A stretch of 55,313 nt of DNA, taken from positions 1-55,313 of the forward strand of contig CAZADH010000010.1 of assembly GCA_964483805.1 (NCBI GenBank). Reading direction: 5' to 3'. This stretch comes from CAZADH01 sp964483805. Its GTDB lineage: Bacteria > Muiribacteriota > Ozemobacteria > Ozemobacterales > Ozemobacteraceae. A program made the position numbers and the translations under genes. The notes under the pieces are model-generated. The model did no database searches. It was given only the letters and a program-made list of their open reading frames with translations, and had not been told where the DNA came from. Shown one piece after another: positions 35,725 through 44,426 of this stretch. Position 1 is the first letter of the stretch. Each line of letters starts with the position of its first letter.

Positions 35725-35928
35725 ATGCTTCTCTACCTCGCCGGGGTTTTTGGCGTCCTCTTCGCGGGATGCCTGGTCGTTTCCTACTTCATGGTCACAT
35801 TCTTCCTCGACGAGAAGACGCCAACGACGAAGCGCATCGGGTTGGTCGTCGCGGGAGCCGTTGCACTGGCCGTTGTCGCCTTCGTCCTCATCTGGACTCT
35901 TGGACACGGGAGTTCCGGTTTCATCTGA
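35725..35928 (+). CDS. Small two-helix membrane protein
   Basis: A 67-residue protein with two predicted transmembrane helices (about 5-27 and 40-60) separated by a short charged loop (LDEKTPTTKR). It lies between divergent glyQS and the secreted zinc-ribbon gene. GGAGG at 35695-35699 is too far upstream to serve this ATG well, so the start and even the gene are uncertain. No family recognised. Confidence 0.5.
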   Translation: MLLYLAGVFGVLFAGCLVVSYFMVTFFLDEKTPTTKRIGLVVAGAVALAVVAFVLIWTLGHGSSGFI

Positions 35929-35977
35929 TGCGTCGACGCGCAGCATACCGCCCGATCTGGTAACATCGCATCAATAT

Positions 35978-36694
35978 ATGATCGACTTCCGCCGAGTCCA
36001 CTTGCTCCTCGTCACAGCTCTCGTCGTCCTGTTCGCCGTCCCCGTGCCGTTGCCGGCTGCGTCGTGCACGGCCTGCGGGGCCACCGGCATCAGCGACTTA
36101 ACCATGCTCTGCCCGCAGTGCGGTGCCGATCTGCACTCGCCGAGCCTGCGTCGCGCCGCGAACAGCCAAACGGGGCTGACCATCGAGATCTTCTACACCG
36201 GCGATCGCCCCCAGAACCTGCCCGACACCGGCAAAGTGCGCATCAACGGCAAACCGGCGGGCGACATCGTCATCGAGGACCGTGAAAAGCGTGACCCAAC
36301 GCTGCAGACCGCCAGTGCCCGCGGCATCGGGTTCGACTACACCGGGCGGAATCGTTTCAGCCAGTCGGGGAAGACGGCGGGCCAAGTCGCGGTCGAGGTC
36401 GAGTTCCTGTTTCCGCGGGCCCGCGGCCTGCTGACCAGCCGCCGGGTTCTGCGCTATCCGTATGTGCCACTGACCAGCGGCCGCACCACCACGCTGCGCT
36501 ACAGTTTCGCCGTGCCGCGCGATTTCGGCAGCAAACCAAAGCCAGACCTGAAGGCGGCGCTGGCGTCCGACACCTTCCGGTTCGCCCCGCGCACCGCCTC
36601 GGGGAGCAAGCCGTTGCTACCACTTCTCCCGGTGCGTCTGGCTCCGGCCAGCGGCGGCGCCCAACTCGAGATGCCGGTGCCGGAGTTGTATTGA
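35978..36694 (+). CDS. Exported protein with an N-terminal zinc-ribbon-like motif
   Basis: A 238-residue protein. The signal peptide (RRVHLLLVTALVVLFAVPVPLPAA) is followed at once by two Cys pairs, SCTACGA and LCPQCGADL, spaced like a zinc ribbon. The rest is beta-rich, with TIEIFYTGDRPQNLP and Arg-rich strands, and no catalytic motif. A zinc ribbon placed outside the cytoplasm is unusual. The ATG has no clear ribosome binding site. It converges with the M50 protease gene 10 bases away. Confidence 0.75.
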   Translation: MIDFRRVHLLLVTALVVLFAVPVPLPAASCTACGATGISDLTMLCPQCGADLHSPSLRRAANSQTGLTIEIFYTGDRPQNLPDTGKVRINGKPAGDIVIEDREKRDPTLQTASARGIGFDYTGRNRFSQSGKTAGQVAVEVEFLFPRARGLLTSRRVLRYPYVPLTSGRTTTLRYSFAVPRDFGSKPKPDLKAALASDTFRFAPRTASGSKPLLPLLPVRLAPASGGAQLEMPVPELY

Positions 36695-36704
36695 CGTCAT
36701 ACTG

Positions 36705-37763
36705 TCACGTGAAGAGCAATCCCCCCACGTCTTTCAGCGTGATCAACAAAAACAGCACCGCCAGCGCCAGGGCGCCGTATTCGAAGACCGGCAGCACGTA
36801 GCGCTCGTCGAGCGGCCGCCCTTTGATCGCCTGCAGCGAGGCGAGCATGATGCGCAGGCCATCGAGCGGCGGCACCGGCAACAGGTTGAACCACGCCAGG
36901 TTGATGCTCAGGATCGCCAGGAGCGTGATGAACGCTTCCCAGCCCTGCTCGACCGCGCGTGAAGTCAGACCGAGGATCGCGATCGGGCCGGCGACATCGG
37001 CACCACCGCCACCGGTGAACAGGCGCGCCAGCGTGGTGACCACTTGAACCGTCTGTTGCCAGGTGTTCTGCACGGCGGCCACACACGCCGACGGCCACGG
37101 CAACGGCCCGGTTGCCCGCATTTGCGGGCGGACACCGATGCGATACGCTTCGCCATCCTTGCGCGCCTGGATGGCCAACGACTGCACCTGCCCGCCGCGC
37201 TCGACCTCGACACGGACCTGGCGGTCGCTACACTTCTGCACGGTGGCCAACAGGTGTTCCCAACTCGTGATCGTGACACCATCGAGCGTGACAATACGAT
37301 CGCCCCGCTGCAAGCCGGCCATTGATGCGGCACCGCTCGCCACGAGACTATCGACGACGGGAACCGGCGTGGGTTGGCCCCAGATACCGATCAGCACCGC
37401 AAACAGAGCGACCGTCGCCAACACGTTGGCCAACGGGCCCCAGATCGCCGACCAGATCTGTTCGAACGGTGTCAGGTTCGGAAACAGCGGTTCACCGGCC
37501 TGCTCGCGCTTCTCGACGAGGTCGGGGTCTTCGAGCATCACGTAGCCGCCGAGCGGCAACCAACCCAGACGGTATTCGGTGCCGCGCCACGTGCGCCGCC
37601 ACCACAGGGAACCAAAACCGATCGAAAACGAGTGAACCGGCCGCCCCAGGCTCTTGTACGCCCAGAAATGGCCCAACTCATGGATCAACACGAGAAACCC
37701 GAAACCGAGGATGGCACCCAAACCGTAAAGCACGGTCTGCACGATCGATAGCATGATTGGCAC
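36705..37763 (-). CDS. Site-2-type membrane metalloprotease (M50, RseP-like)
   Basis: An intramembrane zinc protease of the RseP/SpoIVFB class, about 352 residues. The zinc motif HELGH is at about 28-32 inside the first transmembrane helix, a PDZ domain lies in the middle (about 120-210, containing AGLQRGDRIVTLDGVTI), and the second active-site motif NLLPVPPLDG is in the third helix, with a last helix at the C-terminus. RseP has two PDZ domains; only one is visible here. I chose the GTG at 37763 because AAGGGA lies just before it; an ATG at 37754 is the alternative. It probably trims an anti-sigma factor or signal peptides; the substrate is not seen here. Confidence 0.92.
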   Translation of the reverse strand: MPIMLSIVQTVLYGLGAILGFGFLVLIHELGHFWAYKSLGRPVHSFSIGFGSLWWRRTWRGTEYRLGWLPLGGYVMLEDPDLVEKREQAGEPLFPNLTPFEQIWSAIWGPLANVLATVALFAVLIGIWGQPTPVPVVDSLVASGAASMAGLQRGDRIVTLDGVTITSWEHLLATVQKCSDRQVRVEVERGGQVQSLAIQARKDGEAYRIGVRPQMRATGPLPWPSACVAAVQNTWQQTVQVVTTLARLFTGGGGADVAGPIAILGLTSRAVEQGWEAFITLLAILSINLAWFNLLPVPPLDGLRIMLASLQAIKGRPLDERYVLPVFEYGALALAVLFLLITLKDVGGLLFT

Positions 37764-38027
37764 GTGGTCCCTTCTACCCTGACTTTTCCCCGGGCGTCGC
37801 ACGGTTCGTTCGGCGACAGGCCCAGGCTATCGTAACGACTATTTCGGCCAGGACTCCGTTTTCATTGATACCACGCCGGCGTTTTGCCCGCCAATTGGCG
37901 ACTCGACCGGCGCCAGGGCAAGCGCGACGGCACACCGCTAAGCAAAGAGCGGCGGCGCGCCGATAATCAATCGTGGACCGGGTCAAGCAAACACAGACAA
38001 AGCCCCGGGTCCTGGAGGCAAATACCA

Positions 38028-38678
38028 ATGGATATCTCTCAACGCGCACGCTTCATCGTCATGGTCTTGTTGATGAGCCTGTTTCGGCTGTTTCTGTTTC
38101 CCGCCACTTCCCTGGCGGCAACAGGTTGGATGAAGTATTTTCGCAAGGATGCGCTGCTCAACCAGTACCATCGCGCCTACACTGTCGAAGGCAAACGCCT
38201 GTGGATGGGCACGTACGGCGACGGCGTCGTCATCTATGACGGCCGTGAAACCAAGACCCTCACCACCAAGAACTCGAACTCCTCGCCCGAAAAGCGGGAC
38301 GGCCTGATCAGCGACCACATCACCTGCCTGGCGATCGATCAACGCAACAGCCGGGTCTGGATCGGCACCAACGCCGGTCTCTCGTCATGCGATCTCGATG
38401 GCAAGAACTGGCAGCGCTTCGATGACACCAATGGCCTGCCCAACGTGATCGTCCGCGACGTCGCGATCGACAACGCTGGCCGGATATGGGTCGCCACGCC
38501 CTCGGGCGTCGCGGCCTACGATGGGGCGAATTGGCAGCGCTACGACGCCACCAAGGGTCTGCACGAGGACAACACCCAGTGCCTGCAGGTGCAGGAAGAC
38601 GGCGTCTGGGTCGCCACCGTCGGCGGCTCGATCTCGCGTTTCGACGGCGATCGCTGGACGACCTATCTAAAGTATTGA
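38028..38678 (+). CDS. Exported beta-propeller (two-component-regulator-type) repeat protein
   Basis: The ATG is preceded by GGAGG. The 216-residue protein has a signal peptide (about 1-31, ending SLAA) and four or so repeats of the Reg_prop type: RLWMGTYGDGVVIYDG, RVWIGTNAGLSSCDLDG, RIWVATPSGVAAYDGANW and GVWVATVGGSISRFDGDRW. Such repeats build seven-bladed propellers in hybrid sensor kinases; four repeats make a short propeller or one that assembles with a partner. A very strong hairpin follows at 38721-38759. No histidine kinase is nearby, so its target is not known. Confidence 0.85.
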   Translation: MDISQRARFIVMVLLMSLFRLFLFPATSLAATGWMKYFRKDALLNQYHRAYTVEGKRLWMGTYGDGVVIYDGRETKTLTTKNSNSSPEKRDGLISDHITCLAIDQRNSRVWIGTNAGLSSCDLDGKNWQRFDDTNGLPNVIVRDVAIDNAGRIWVATPSGVAAYDGANWQRYDATKGLHEDNTQCLQVQEDGVWVATVGGSISRFDGDRWTTYLKY

Positions 38679-38720
38679 CATCGTAAATATAACACGTTGA
38701 CGCCTGCAGTGGCGTCGACG

Positions 38721-38759
38721 ACACCGCCCGGGGTGGCCCACGGCCACCCCGGGCGGTGT
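38721..38759. terminator. 18-bp perfect hairpin after the propeller gene
   Basis: ACACCGCCCGGGGTGGCC pairs exactly with GGCCACCCCGGGCGGTGT around the three-base loop CAC, 42 bases after the stop. The trailing bases are CTTTCGG, not a long T-run. It is the strongest stem in the window and most likely ends transcription, possibly in both directions. Confidence 0.7.
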
Positions 38760-38899
38760 CTTTCGGGTCGCAACCCATGACCAGCCCCGCGCAAACGCCA
38801 GGTTCGCGCAGTGCAAACGACCCGCGATCTTTTTTTCCCCGAGGACACCTCGCCCGCAATGTTGGGGATGACGGAAAAACGACGGAGGTGCTCGCGGTT

Positions 38900-39424
38900 A
38901 TGGTGTTGCGCATTCGCTGGGTCGAAACGATCACGCTGTTGTGGGTTCTGCTCTTGTTCGCCTATGTGGCGGCGTTTGCGCAGTCGGCCGGGCTGCGCCC
39001 CGGCGAGACCGACGGAGCGGTCTATCTCGTCAACGTGGGACCGCAAAACCCTCTCCTGACCGACAATCCGGTCGCCGCGGCCGCCAACATTCATCGACCC
39101 TCGCTGGCGACATTGGCGACCCCAGCCATTGCGCTCGGACCGATCGGCCGTCGCCGGGAGACGTTGCCGACCGGCGTCACTTTTCTGGGATGGGCTGCGC
39201 AGATCGACCGCAATCGGCGCCTGCGCAAAACACCCGAGGTGTCTGGGCAAATGCCAACCGAGCAGTTGTTCGTTGCCCGGTGCAGTCGCTGCCTGCACCG
39301 TCGGGCCGACTGTCCGGCAATTCGTGGTGTGGCGGTCCGGCCGGTCACGGCGAGCGACCTGACCCGCCATCGCCCCTTGTGCCGACGGTGCATCCACACG
39401 GACCCGACGCCAGCCACACCCTAA
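38900..39424 (+). CDS. Membrane-anchored protein with C-terminal Cys pairs
   Basis: From the ATG at 38900, with GGAGG about 10 bases upstream, the protein is 174 residues. It has an N-terminal anchor or signal (WVETITLLWVLLLFAYVAAFAQ). The C-terminal third holds four cysteines, in RCSRCLHRRADC and LCRRC, that could bind zinc or a metal cofactor. CSRCLH is not a c-type haem motif. It lies just upstream of the large TPR gene; no family recognised. Confidence 0.6.
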   Translation: MVLRIRWVETITLLWVLLLFAYVAAFAQSAGLRPGETDGAVYLVNVGPQNPLLTDNPVAAAANIHRPSLATLATPAIALGPIGRRRETLPTGVTFLGWAAQIDRNRRLRKTPEVSGQMPTEQLFVARCSRCLHRRADCPAIRGVAVRPVTASDLTRHRPLCRRCIHTDPTPATP

Positions 39425-39438
39425 CCGAGCCCGCGGTC

Positions 39439-39467
39439 TTGTGCAGATCGGGAGGCCCGACTATACT
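39439..39467 (+). promoter_or_regulatory. Candidate sigma-70-type promoter for the TPR gene
   Basis: TTGTGC (39439-39444), a 17-base spacer, then TATACT (39462-39467), 89 bases before the ATG at 39556. The spacing is ideal and the -10 matches in five of six bases; the -35 is weak. It falls after the stop of the preceding gene. Confidence 0.4.
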
Positions 39468-39555
39468 GAGGTCGCTAATGCAAATATCGTCCTTCCTGCT
39501 GAGTGTGCAATTGCCTGTACAGTCAGCGGGTTATGAGACCAACCGAGGTACGACC

Positions 39556-42500
39556 ATGAACCTGCGCCGTCGTCCGATCTCTCTTTGCAACACTCCCGGT
39601 TCCTGTCTGCGCACGCCCAGCGTGTTCTTCATGCTGGCCGTCGCGGTGTTGTTGACGGTTGCAGGGCATGCCGGCACCATCGACCTCGACTACGGGATTC
39701 CGTTGTTCGAAGGCGAAGAAATCCGGCTCGAGAAAGACAAAGCCCCCGATTTCAACATGCACCTGTTCGCCAAGTATCTGACCGAGAACGCCGCGAAACC
39801 GGCACAGCACCTGCATGCGATCTCGAGTTTCTTCGGTTTGATCCGCCTGTCTGATGTGCCGCGGGCCCGGGAGTTGGGCAAACTCGGCCGCGAGCTGTTC
39901 GCCGGCGATCGGGTCAATGCACCGCCCAAGATCAAGAAACTCGGGCAATTCTATTTCGAAGGTCTCCGGCTGGTCACCGACATCGCTTCCGATGGCACGA
40001 ATGTCAACGACAAGGCCTTCGAAGACCTGCTCATCGCCAGCGAACAAGAGATCGCCGATGAGCCATACTATGTATTGATCAAGGGGTTGCTCCTCGCCCA
40101 GTTGCGCGATCGGCCCAACAACTATTTCAAGCCGTTCAAGCCACTCGAGGATCTGAAACGGGCGGCGGCCATGGCCCCGCGCGACAGTCAGTTCCAGTTC
40201 ATCCTCGGGCAGGCGTTCCGCTTCCTGGGCAACCGCGAGGTGAACTTGTTCCATGCCATGGTCGCGTATGAGAAGTCGGGCAACCTTTCGCCACGCAATG
40301 CCAAGCTGCATTCGACTTTACTTGGTATTTACATGGGGTTGCACGAGAGTTACCAGAACCAGAACAAGAAAGAACCGTTCTGGCTCGAAGAGGCGGTCTA
40401 CAAGAAAATCTTGATGATGTCGCCCAACAACCCGTACGCTCTCAACAATCTGGGGTATCTCTATGCCGAATACGGCGTGCATCGGGCGCAGGCCCAGGAG
40501 CTGTGCCAGCGCGCCGTCGATGCCATGCCCAACAATCCGGGTTTTCACGACAGCCTGGGGTGGGCGGCCTTCAAGAACGGCGACATGGCCAAAGCCGAGA
40601 CCGAGCTGAAGACGGCGATCCAGCTCAACCCCCGATCCTTCGATCCCCACTACCACCTGGGCACGGTTTACTACGTGAACAAGCGATTCGACGAGGCAGC
40701 GCAGGCGTTCGAGAAGGCACTCAAGATCAACCCACAGTCGGCCGAGGCGCTCAACAACTTCGCCTACATGCTCGCCGAGAACAATCGCGAGGCCGACAAG
40801 GCTCGCGATCTGGCGCGTCGCGCCCTGGCCATCGATCCCAACAATCCGTCGTACATCGACACACTGGCCTGGGCCGAGTACCGTCGCGGCGACCTGGGGA
40901 CCGCGCGCGCCCTGCTCGAAAAGGCCAACTCGTTGATGCCCGATGTCGCCGAGGTGCAGGGTCATCTGGCCAAGATCTATCAAGAACAGAACCAGTTCGA
41001 TCGCGCCTTGACCCTTTATCAGAAGGCGGCAGCCAACGATCCGGAACAACCGGGGTTGCGTGACGAGGTCTTCCTGACCCTCAATCTGCGTGCCGCCTAC
41101 CAGAATCTCGCGACCTATCACCGCATGTTCGGCCCGAAAGCGTCGACCGATCACCTGATCGCCATGCTCCTGCAATTGAGCCGTCTGTGCCAGGATGTTG
41201 GGCAGTACAGCCGGGCGATCAAGCTCACCCAGTTGTGCGAAGAGATCAAAACCGGTCACTGCGATCTGGCCAAGCCGCTGTTGCCCGGTTACACCCTGCC
41301 CGAGGCCGACAAGGCAATCGCCAGCGGGACGGCCACGGCCACCACCCCGATCGCCACTCCGGCCGGGGCCGCCGACGAGACAGCTTTTCCGGCAATCGTC
41401 GAGATGCCGTTGGGGTTGCACGTCGGCCCGGCCGTGTTCGCCTATGTCAACTCGGTAATCAAGGCGTTTTCGGGCTTTGAGACGCTCGCCATCTCGGTGT
41501 TCGTGCCCAAGGTTCCGTGGCTGCACCACGAGTTGTTGATCCGCCTGCAAAGCCCGAAGATGGCCGGCAAGAATGCGATTCCGGTGATCAAACACCTGCT
41601 CGGTTCGATGCATGTGATCGTCGATCGGCCGCTGCCAACACTGGTAGGCGCCGAAGGCGAGAACTGGAGCGGTTTCGGTTGCCGTGTCGGCCAACACCGC
41701 TGGTGGGTGCTGCAAGACGGCGATCAGTTGCTGTTTTCGCGGGCAGTGCCGCCATCCGCCGGCGACGTGCGGCGCATGCGTCAGACCTTCCCGTGGCAGG
41801 AACGCGGTCTCGGTGGGCTTCTACTCGACTGGGAGCGCCTGGTCAGCGAACTCCCTCGCGTCGTGCGCTGGCTCGCGCCCAACGACATGGCCGGCGTGAA
41901 CAAGTTCTACAGTATCTGGGAAGCCGCGGAAGAGGACACGGTTCGCGAGCAGAGCTGGGTCGAATCCAGTGCCGACGTCACCCAGGATATCCTCAAGCAT
42001 CTGCAGACGCAGTTGCAGAACTATCAACAGCAACTCGAAAACTACGGCATCGACTGTGAGTTCGATGTTGGCGCGAGTGGCCGCGATGTGTATCTGCAAG
42101 GCCGTTACCTCGGTTTCGAGAGTCTGCTCAACGACGCCATGCGTCGCCTGGGGTTGCTGGCGTTTGCCTGGCGCGACCGGGTGCATACCGCGCTGTGCCT
42201 GGCGCGGCGGATGCTGGCCGAACGCTCGTTTCTCACGCGCCAGGGCCTGTGCCCGCTGGGCGGAGAGACGTCACTCGAGTGTCAGACCGGCATTGTCCGG
42301 TGCAAAACCCACGGCGACTACCCCGTTTTCCCGCTGGTCATCAAAGCCGAAGACCGCTGTGCCTTGAGTCGCCTGCGGGTGCAGGCGCTGTACCGTCGAC
42401 TCAAACAGGCCCTGCCTGACGATCAGAAAACTGATCCGGGCAGGTTGCTTCAGACGATGTTGAAGGAGTACAATATCGAATCCTGTCCCGCGGATGGAAA

Positions 42501-42564
42501 ATACGCGCTCGACGACAAAGACCGGGTTACGTGCACGGTTCACCCCCTTGTCACCGAGCCCTGA
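39556..42564 (+). CDS. Large exported TPR protein with pilin-like Cys-His tail motifs
   Basis: A 1002-residue protein; GAGG precedes the ATG and it has a signal peptide (about residues 20-40). Residues about 250-560 hold tandem TPRs (NPYALNNLGYLYAEYGVHRA, FDPHYHLGTVYYVNKRFDEA, SAEALNNFAYMLAENNREAD). Residues about 600-900 are mixed alpha/beta with Trp-rich segments (GCRVGQHRWWVLQDGDQLLF). Two C-terminal copies of one motif follow: CPLGGETSLECQTGIVRCKTHG and SCPADGKYALDDKDRVTCTVH, given here as their CP-G...C-x2-H frames. They resemble the Cys-bounded tail of type II/ComGC-like pilins. A periplasmic adaptor for the pilus-like apparatus is possible. hfq follows 80 bases later. Confidence 0.85.
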   Translation: MNLRRRPISLCNTPGSCLRTPSVFFMLAVAVLLTVAGHAGTIDLDYGIPLFEGEEIRLEKDKAPDFNMHLFAKYLTENAAKPAQHLHAISSFFGLIRLSDVPRARELGKLGRELFAGDRVNAPPKIKKLGQFYFEGLRLVTDIASDGTNVNDKAFEDLLIASEQEIADEPYYVLIKGLLLAQLRDRPNNYFKPFKPLEDLKRAAAMAPRDSQFQFILGQAFRFLGNREVNLFHAMVAYEKSGNLSPRNAKLHSTLLGIYMGLHESYQNQNKKEPFWLEEAVYKKILMMSPNNPYALNNLGYLYAEYGVHRAQAQELCQRAVDAMPNNPGFHDSLGWAAFKNGDMAKAETELKTAIQLNPRSFDPHYHLGTVYYVNKRFDEAAQAFEKALKINPQSAEALNNFAYMLAENNREADKARDLARRALAIDPNNPSYIDTLAWAEYRRGDLGTARALLEKANSLMPDVAEVQGHLAKIYQEQNQFDRALTLYQKAAANDPEQPGLRDEVFLTLNLRAAYQNLATYHRMFGPKASTDHLIAMLLQLSRLCQDVGQYSRAIKLTQLCEEIKTGHCDLAKPLLPGYTLPEADKAIASGTATATTPIATPAGAADETAFPAIVEMPLGLHVGPAVFAYVNSVIKAFSGFETLAISVFVPKVPWLHHELLIRLQSPKMAGKNAIPVIKHLLGSMHVIVDRPLPTLVGAEGENWSGFGCRVGQHRWWVLQDGDQLLFSRAVPPSAGDVRRMRQTFPWQERGLGGLLLDWERLVSELPRVVRWLAPNDMAGVNKFYSIWEAAEEDTVREQSWVESSADVTQDILKHLQTQLQNYQQQLENYGIDCEFDVGASGRDVYLQGRYLGFESLLNDAMRRLGLLAFAWRDRVHTALCLARRMLAERSFLTRQGLCPLGGETSLECQTGIVRCKTHGDYPVFPLVIKAEDRCALSRLRVQALYRRLKQALPDDQKTDPGRLLQTMLKEYNIESCPADGKYALDDKDRVTCTVHPLVTEP

Positions 42565-42644
42565 CCTTCCCGCGTTTCAGGGCGTTGAACAGGTTCCAAT
42601 AGAAATATGTTCGCTCAAGTTGGTATGGCACAAGGAGGAGTGGT

Positions 42645-42872
42645 ATGGCTACGGTAAGCATTCAAGACACTGTATTGCAGGGGCTCAAGAGCCGCGCGGT
42701 CCTGGTCAAGATCTTCCTGATGAAGGGGTTCCAGATTCAGGGCGTGGTGCTCGATTTCGACACGTTCGTCATTCTTCTCGAGTCCGAGGGACGCAAGCAA
42801 CTGATCTACAAGCACGCGATCTCGACGATTCAGTTGCCCGAAGATTTCCAGGTAGGACCAGCCGAAAAGTAA
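42645..42872 (+). CDS. hfq: RNA chaperone Hfq
   Basis: Hexameric Sm-like protein that pairs small RNAs with mRNAs. At 75 residues it has the Hfq core: Sm1 (KIFLMKGFQIQGVVLDFDTF) and Sm2 (LIYKHAISTIQL, with the YKHAIST signature), plus a short C-tail. AAGGAGG stands nine bases before the ATG. A hairpin with a T-run follows at 42916. It is probably expressed alone or with the TPR gene upstream. Few of the usual hfq neighbours (miaA, hflX) are present. Confidence 0.96.
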   Translation: MATVSIQDTVLQGLKSRAVLVKIFLMKGFQIQGVVLDFDTFVILLESEGRKQLIYKHAISTIQLPEDFQVGPAEK

Positions 42873-42882
42873 CCGACGTGTG

Positions 42883-42900
42883 GAATCCGCCTGCGGATTC
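42883..42900. repeat. Short hairpin after hfq
   Basis: GAATCCGC pairs with GCGGATTC around a two-base loop, starting 10 bases after the hfq stop. It precedes the likely terminator and may slow the polymerase or protect the mRNA end. Confidence 0.5.
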
Positions 42901-42915
42901 ACCATGCTGTGCACC

Positions 42916-42956
42916 AACCGGCGGTGGCTTCACCGAAGCCATCGCCGGTTCGTTTT
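42916..42956 (+). terminator. Rho-independent terminator of hfq
   Basis: AACCGGCGGTGGCTTC pairs with GAAGCCATCGCCGGTT (one G-T wobble) around a three-base loop and is followed by CGTTTT. It lies 43 bases after the hfq stop. Confidence 0.75.
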
Positions 42957-43270
42957 CACAGCTTTTCGCGACCCGCCCGCATTTCGCCACCCATGCGCAT
43001 TTGCTGCACAGTCGGGGAATACACCGATGGTGAATTCCTGCGCAACCCACCCTTTTGCAGTGCAAAAACTAGCCAATAGTCGCATCCAATACCCGTCTTT
43101 TGCCTGGCACGACTCTTGCATTGTGACCGAGCGATTGTCGACTGATCCATCGTTCATCAGTCTTCTTCAATCATTCCTTTCCTTGATTTGGCTGCATGGT
43201 GTCAATACACTGTGCAGCTCTTTTTTTGCGCCAACATCGCGAATGACACTTTCTCGACGAGGACCCATCC
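42957..43270. other. Noncoding stretch between hfq and the deacetylase
   Basis: About 310 bases with lower GC than the neighbouring genes. It holds the sigma-54 promoter at 43105-43120 and a T-rich patch (CTCTTTTTTTGCG) near 43219. I see no convincing coding frame, tRNA or riboswitch fold. Space upstream of the promoter is enough for activator sites, but none is recognised. Confidence 0.5.
43105..43120 (+). promoter_or_regulatory. Sigma-54 (RpoN) promoter
   Basis: TGGCACGACTCTTGCA matches the sigma-54 consensus TGGCACG-N4-TTGCA at every fixed position, with the -24 GG and -12 GC correctly spaced. Transcription would begin near 43131, about 140 bases before the deacetylase ATG. An activator of the NtrC/PilR class would be required. 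Confidence 0.8.
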
Positions 43271-44386
43271 ATGCTGAACGCAAAAACCAGTAGCGCCCAC
43301 GCACCGACAACCCACCGATTCACCTTGCTCCTCTGCCTCTTGCTCGTCCTGCTCTGTGGCATGGCCGCGGCAGAGCCAGCCGCCAGCGCCCCCGTGGCGA
43401 TTCCGGTGCTGTGCTATCACCATGTCAAACCGGCCGCCACCGGCAAGTTCGAGATCAGTACCACGGCGTTCGCTGAACAACTCGATCTGCTCAAGAGCCG
43501 GGGTTATCAGGCCATCAACACCCGCGATCTGCTGGCCGGCCTGCAGGGAACCAAGAAGTTGCCGGCCAAACCGATCATGCTGACCTTCGACGACGGCTAC
43601 CGCACGGTGTTCGATTACGCTTTTCCGCTGCTGCGCCAACGGGGATTCGTCGGCGTGGCCTGCATCTATCCGTCGCTCATCGGCAGCAAGGCGGCCATGA
43701 GTTGGGAACAGATGGCGCAGTTGGCGTCGGCCGGTTGGACCATCGAAGCCCACTCGCATTCGCACCCTGACCTGGGCAAACTGCCGACAGACGGCGCGGC
43801 CCGCGCCGCCTTCCTCGATCGCGAGATCCTATCGCCCAAACAGGTGATCGAACGCACCCTCGGCAACAAGTGCCTGTTCTTCACCTGGCCCTTCGGCATC
43901 TACACCGAAGAGACCGAGGAGTTCGCCAAAGCGTGCGGTTATGTGGGGGCACTGACGGTCGATGGGGGCACCAATTACGCGGGCATCGATCTGTATCGGA
44001 TCAAGCGCCAGGTCGTCTACGGCACCGATTCGCTCGAGAAGTTCGATATCCGTTTGAGCATGGCCCCGCTGCGGGTCGACAAGCCGTCGCCCCGTCCGGG
44101 CGAGATCGTGCGTCGCTTCACCGGGATGCGCGCGGTGTTGCCCGACCTGGCCGATTATGCCCCGGGGCGGTACAAGCTCAATCCGAAAGTGACCGGCGGG
44201 GCCCTCGCTTTCACCTTCGACCCGATCACCCGCGTGTTGAGCGCGTCACCCACGGCTCCCCTCAAAGCCGGGTCCCATTTCATCGACATCTACCTGCGCA
44301 ACGAAAAGACCGGCGAGACCGCACAACATGGCTGGTTCTTCACCGTACGCAATGGCGCGGCCCCGGAAGCCGTCGCCGGCTACTGA
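43271..44386 (+). CDS. Exported polysaccharide deacetylase (NodB fold)
   Basis: A 371-residue protein with a signal peptide (LLLCLLLVLLCGMAAAEPA) and an N-terminal NodB domain. The metal and catalytic motif TFDDGY is at about 104-109, the second metal motif HSHSHPDL is near 160, and WPFGIYTEETEEF resembles the third conserved block. PVLCYHHVKP at the start is typical of PgaB/IcaB-type deacetylases. The last 90 residues are a beta domain (about 270-360). It probably removes acetyl groups from a surface or extracellular polysaccharide, as needed for biofilm or export. A sigma-54 promoter lies upstream. Confidence 0.92.
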   Translation: MLNAKTSSAHAPTTHRFTLLLCLLLVLLCGMAAAEPAASAPVAIPVLCYHHVKPAATGKFEISTTAFAEQLDLLKSRGYQAINTRDLLAGLQGTKKLPAKPIMLTFDDGYRTVFDYAFPLLRQRGFVGVACIYPSLIGSKAAMSWEQMAQLASAGWTIEAHSHSHPDLGKLPTDGAARAAFLDREILSPKQVIERTLGNKCLFFTWPFGIYTEETEEFAKACGYVGALTVDGGTNYAGIDLYRIKRQVVYGTDSLEKFDIRLSMAPLRVDKPSPRPGEIVRRFTGMRAVLPDLADYAPGRYKLNPKVTGGALAFTFDPITRVLSASPTAPLKAGSHFIDIYLRNEKTGETAQHGWFFTVRNGAAPEAVAGY

Positions 44387-44426
44387 CATACGTTGTAAAT
44401 ATACGAAGACATAAGGAGAACAGACC

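Noticed and set aside
38686..38698. TTGACA followed by TATAAC after the propeller gene
   Set aside because: The boxes are only about seven bases apart, which does not make a promoter.
38941..39555. Upstream in-frame extension of the large TPR gene
   Set aside because: It overlaps the preceding gene in another frame; the ATG at 39556 has a ribosome binding site and signal peptide.
42880..43293. 137-codon frame after hfq
   Set aside because: It runs through a terminator hairpin and a sigma-54 promoter, has no ribosome binding site and no recognisable domain.
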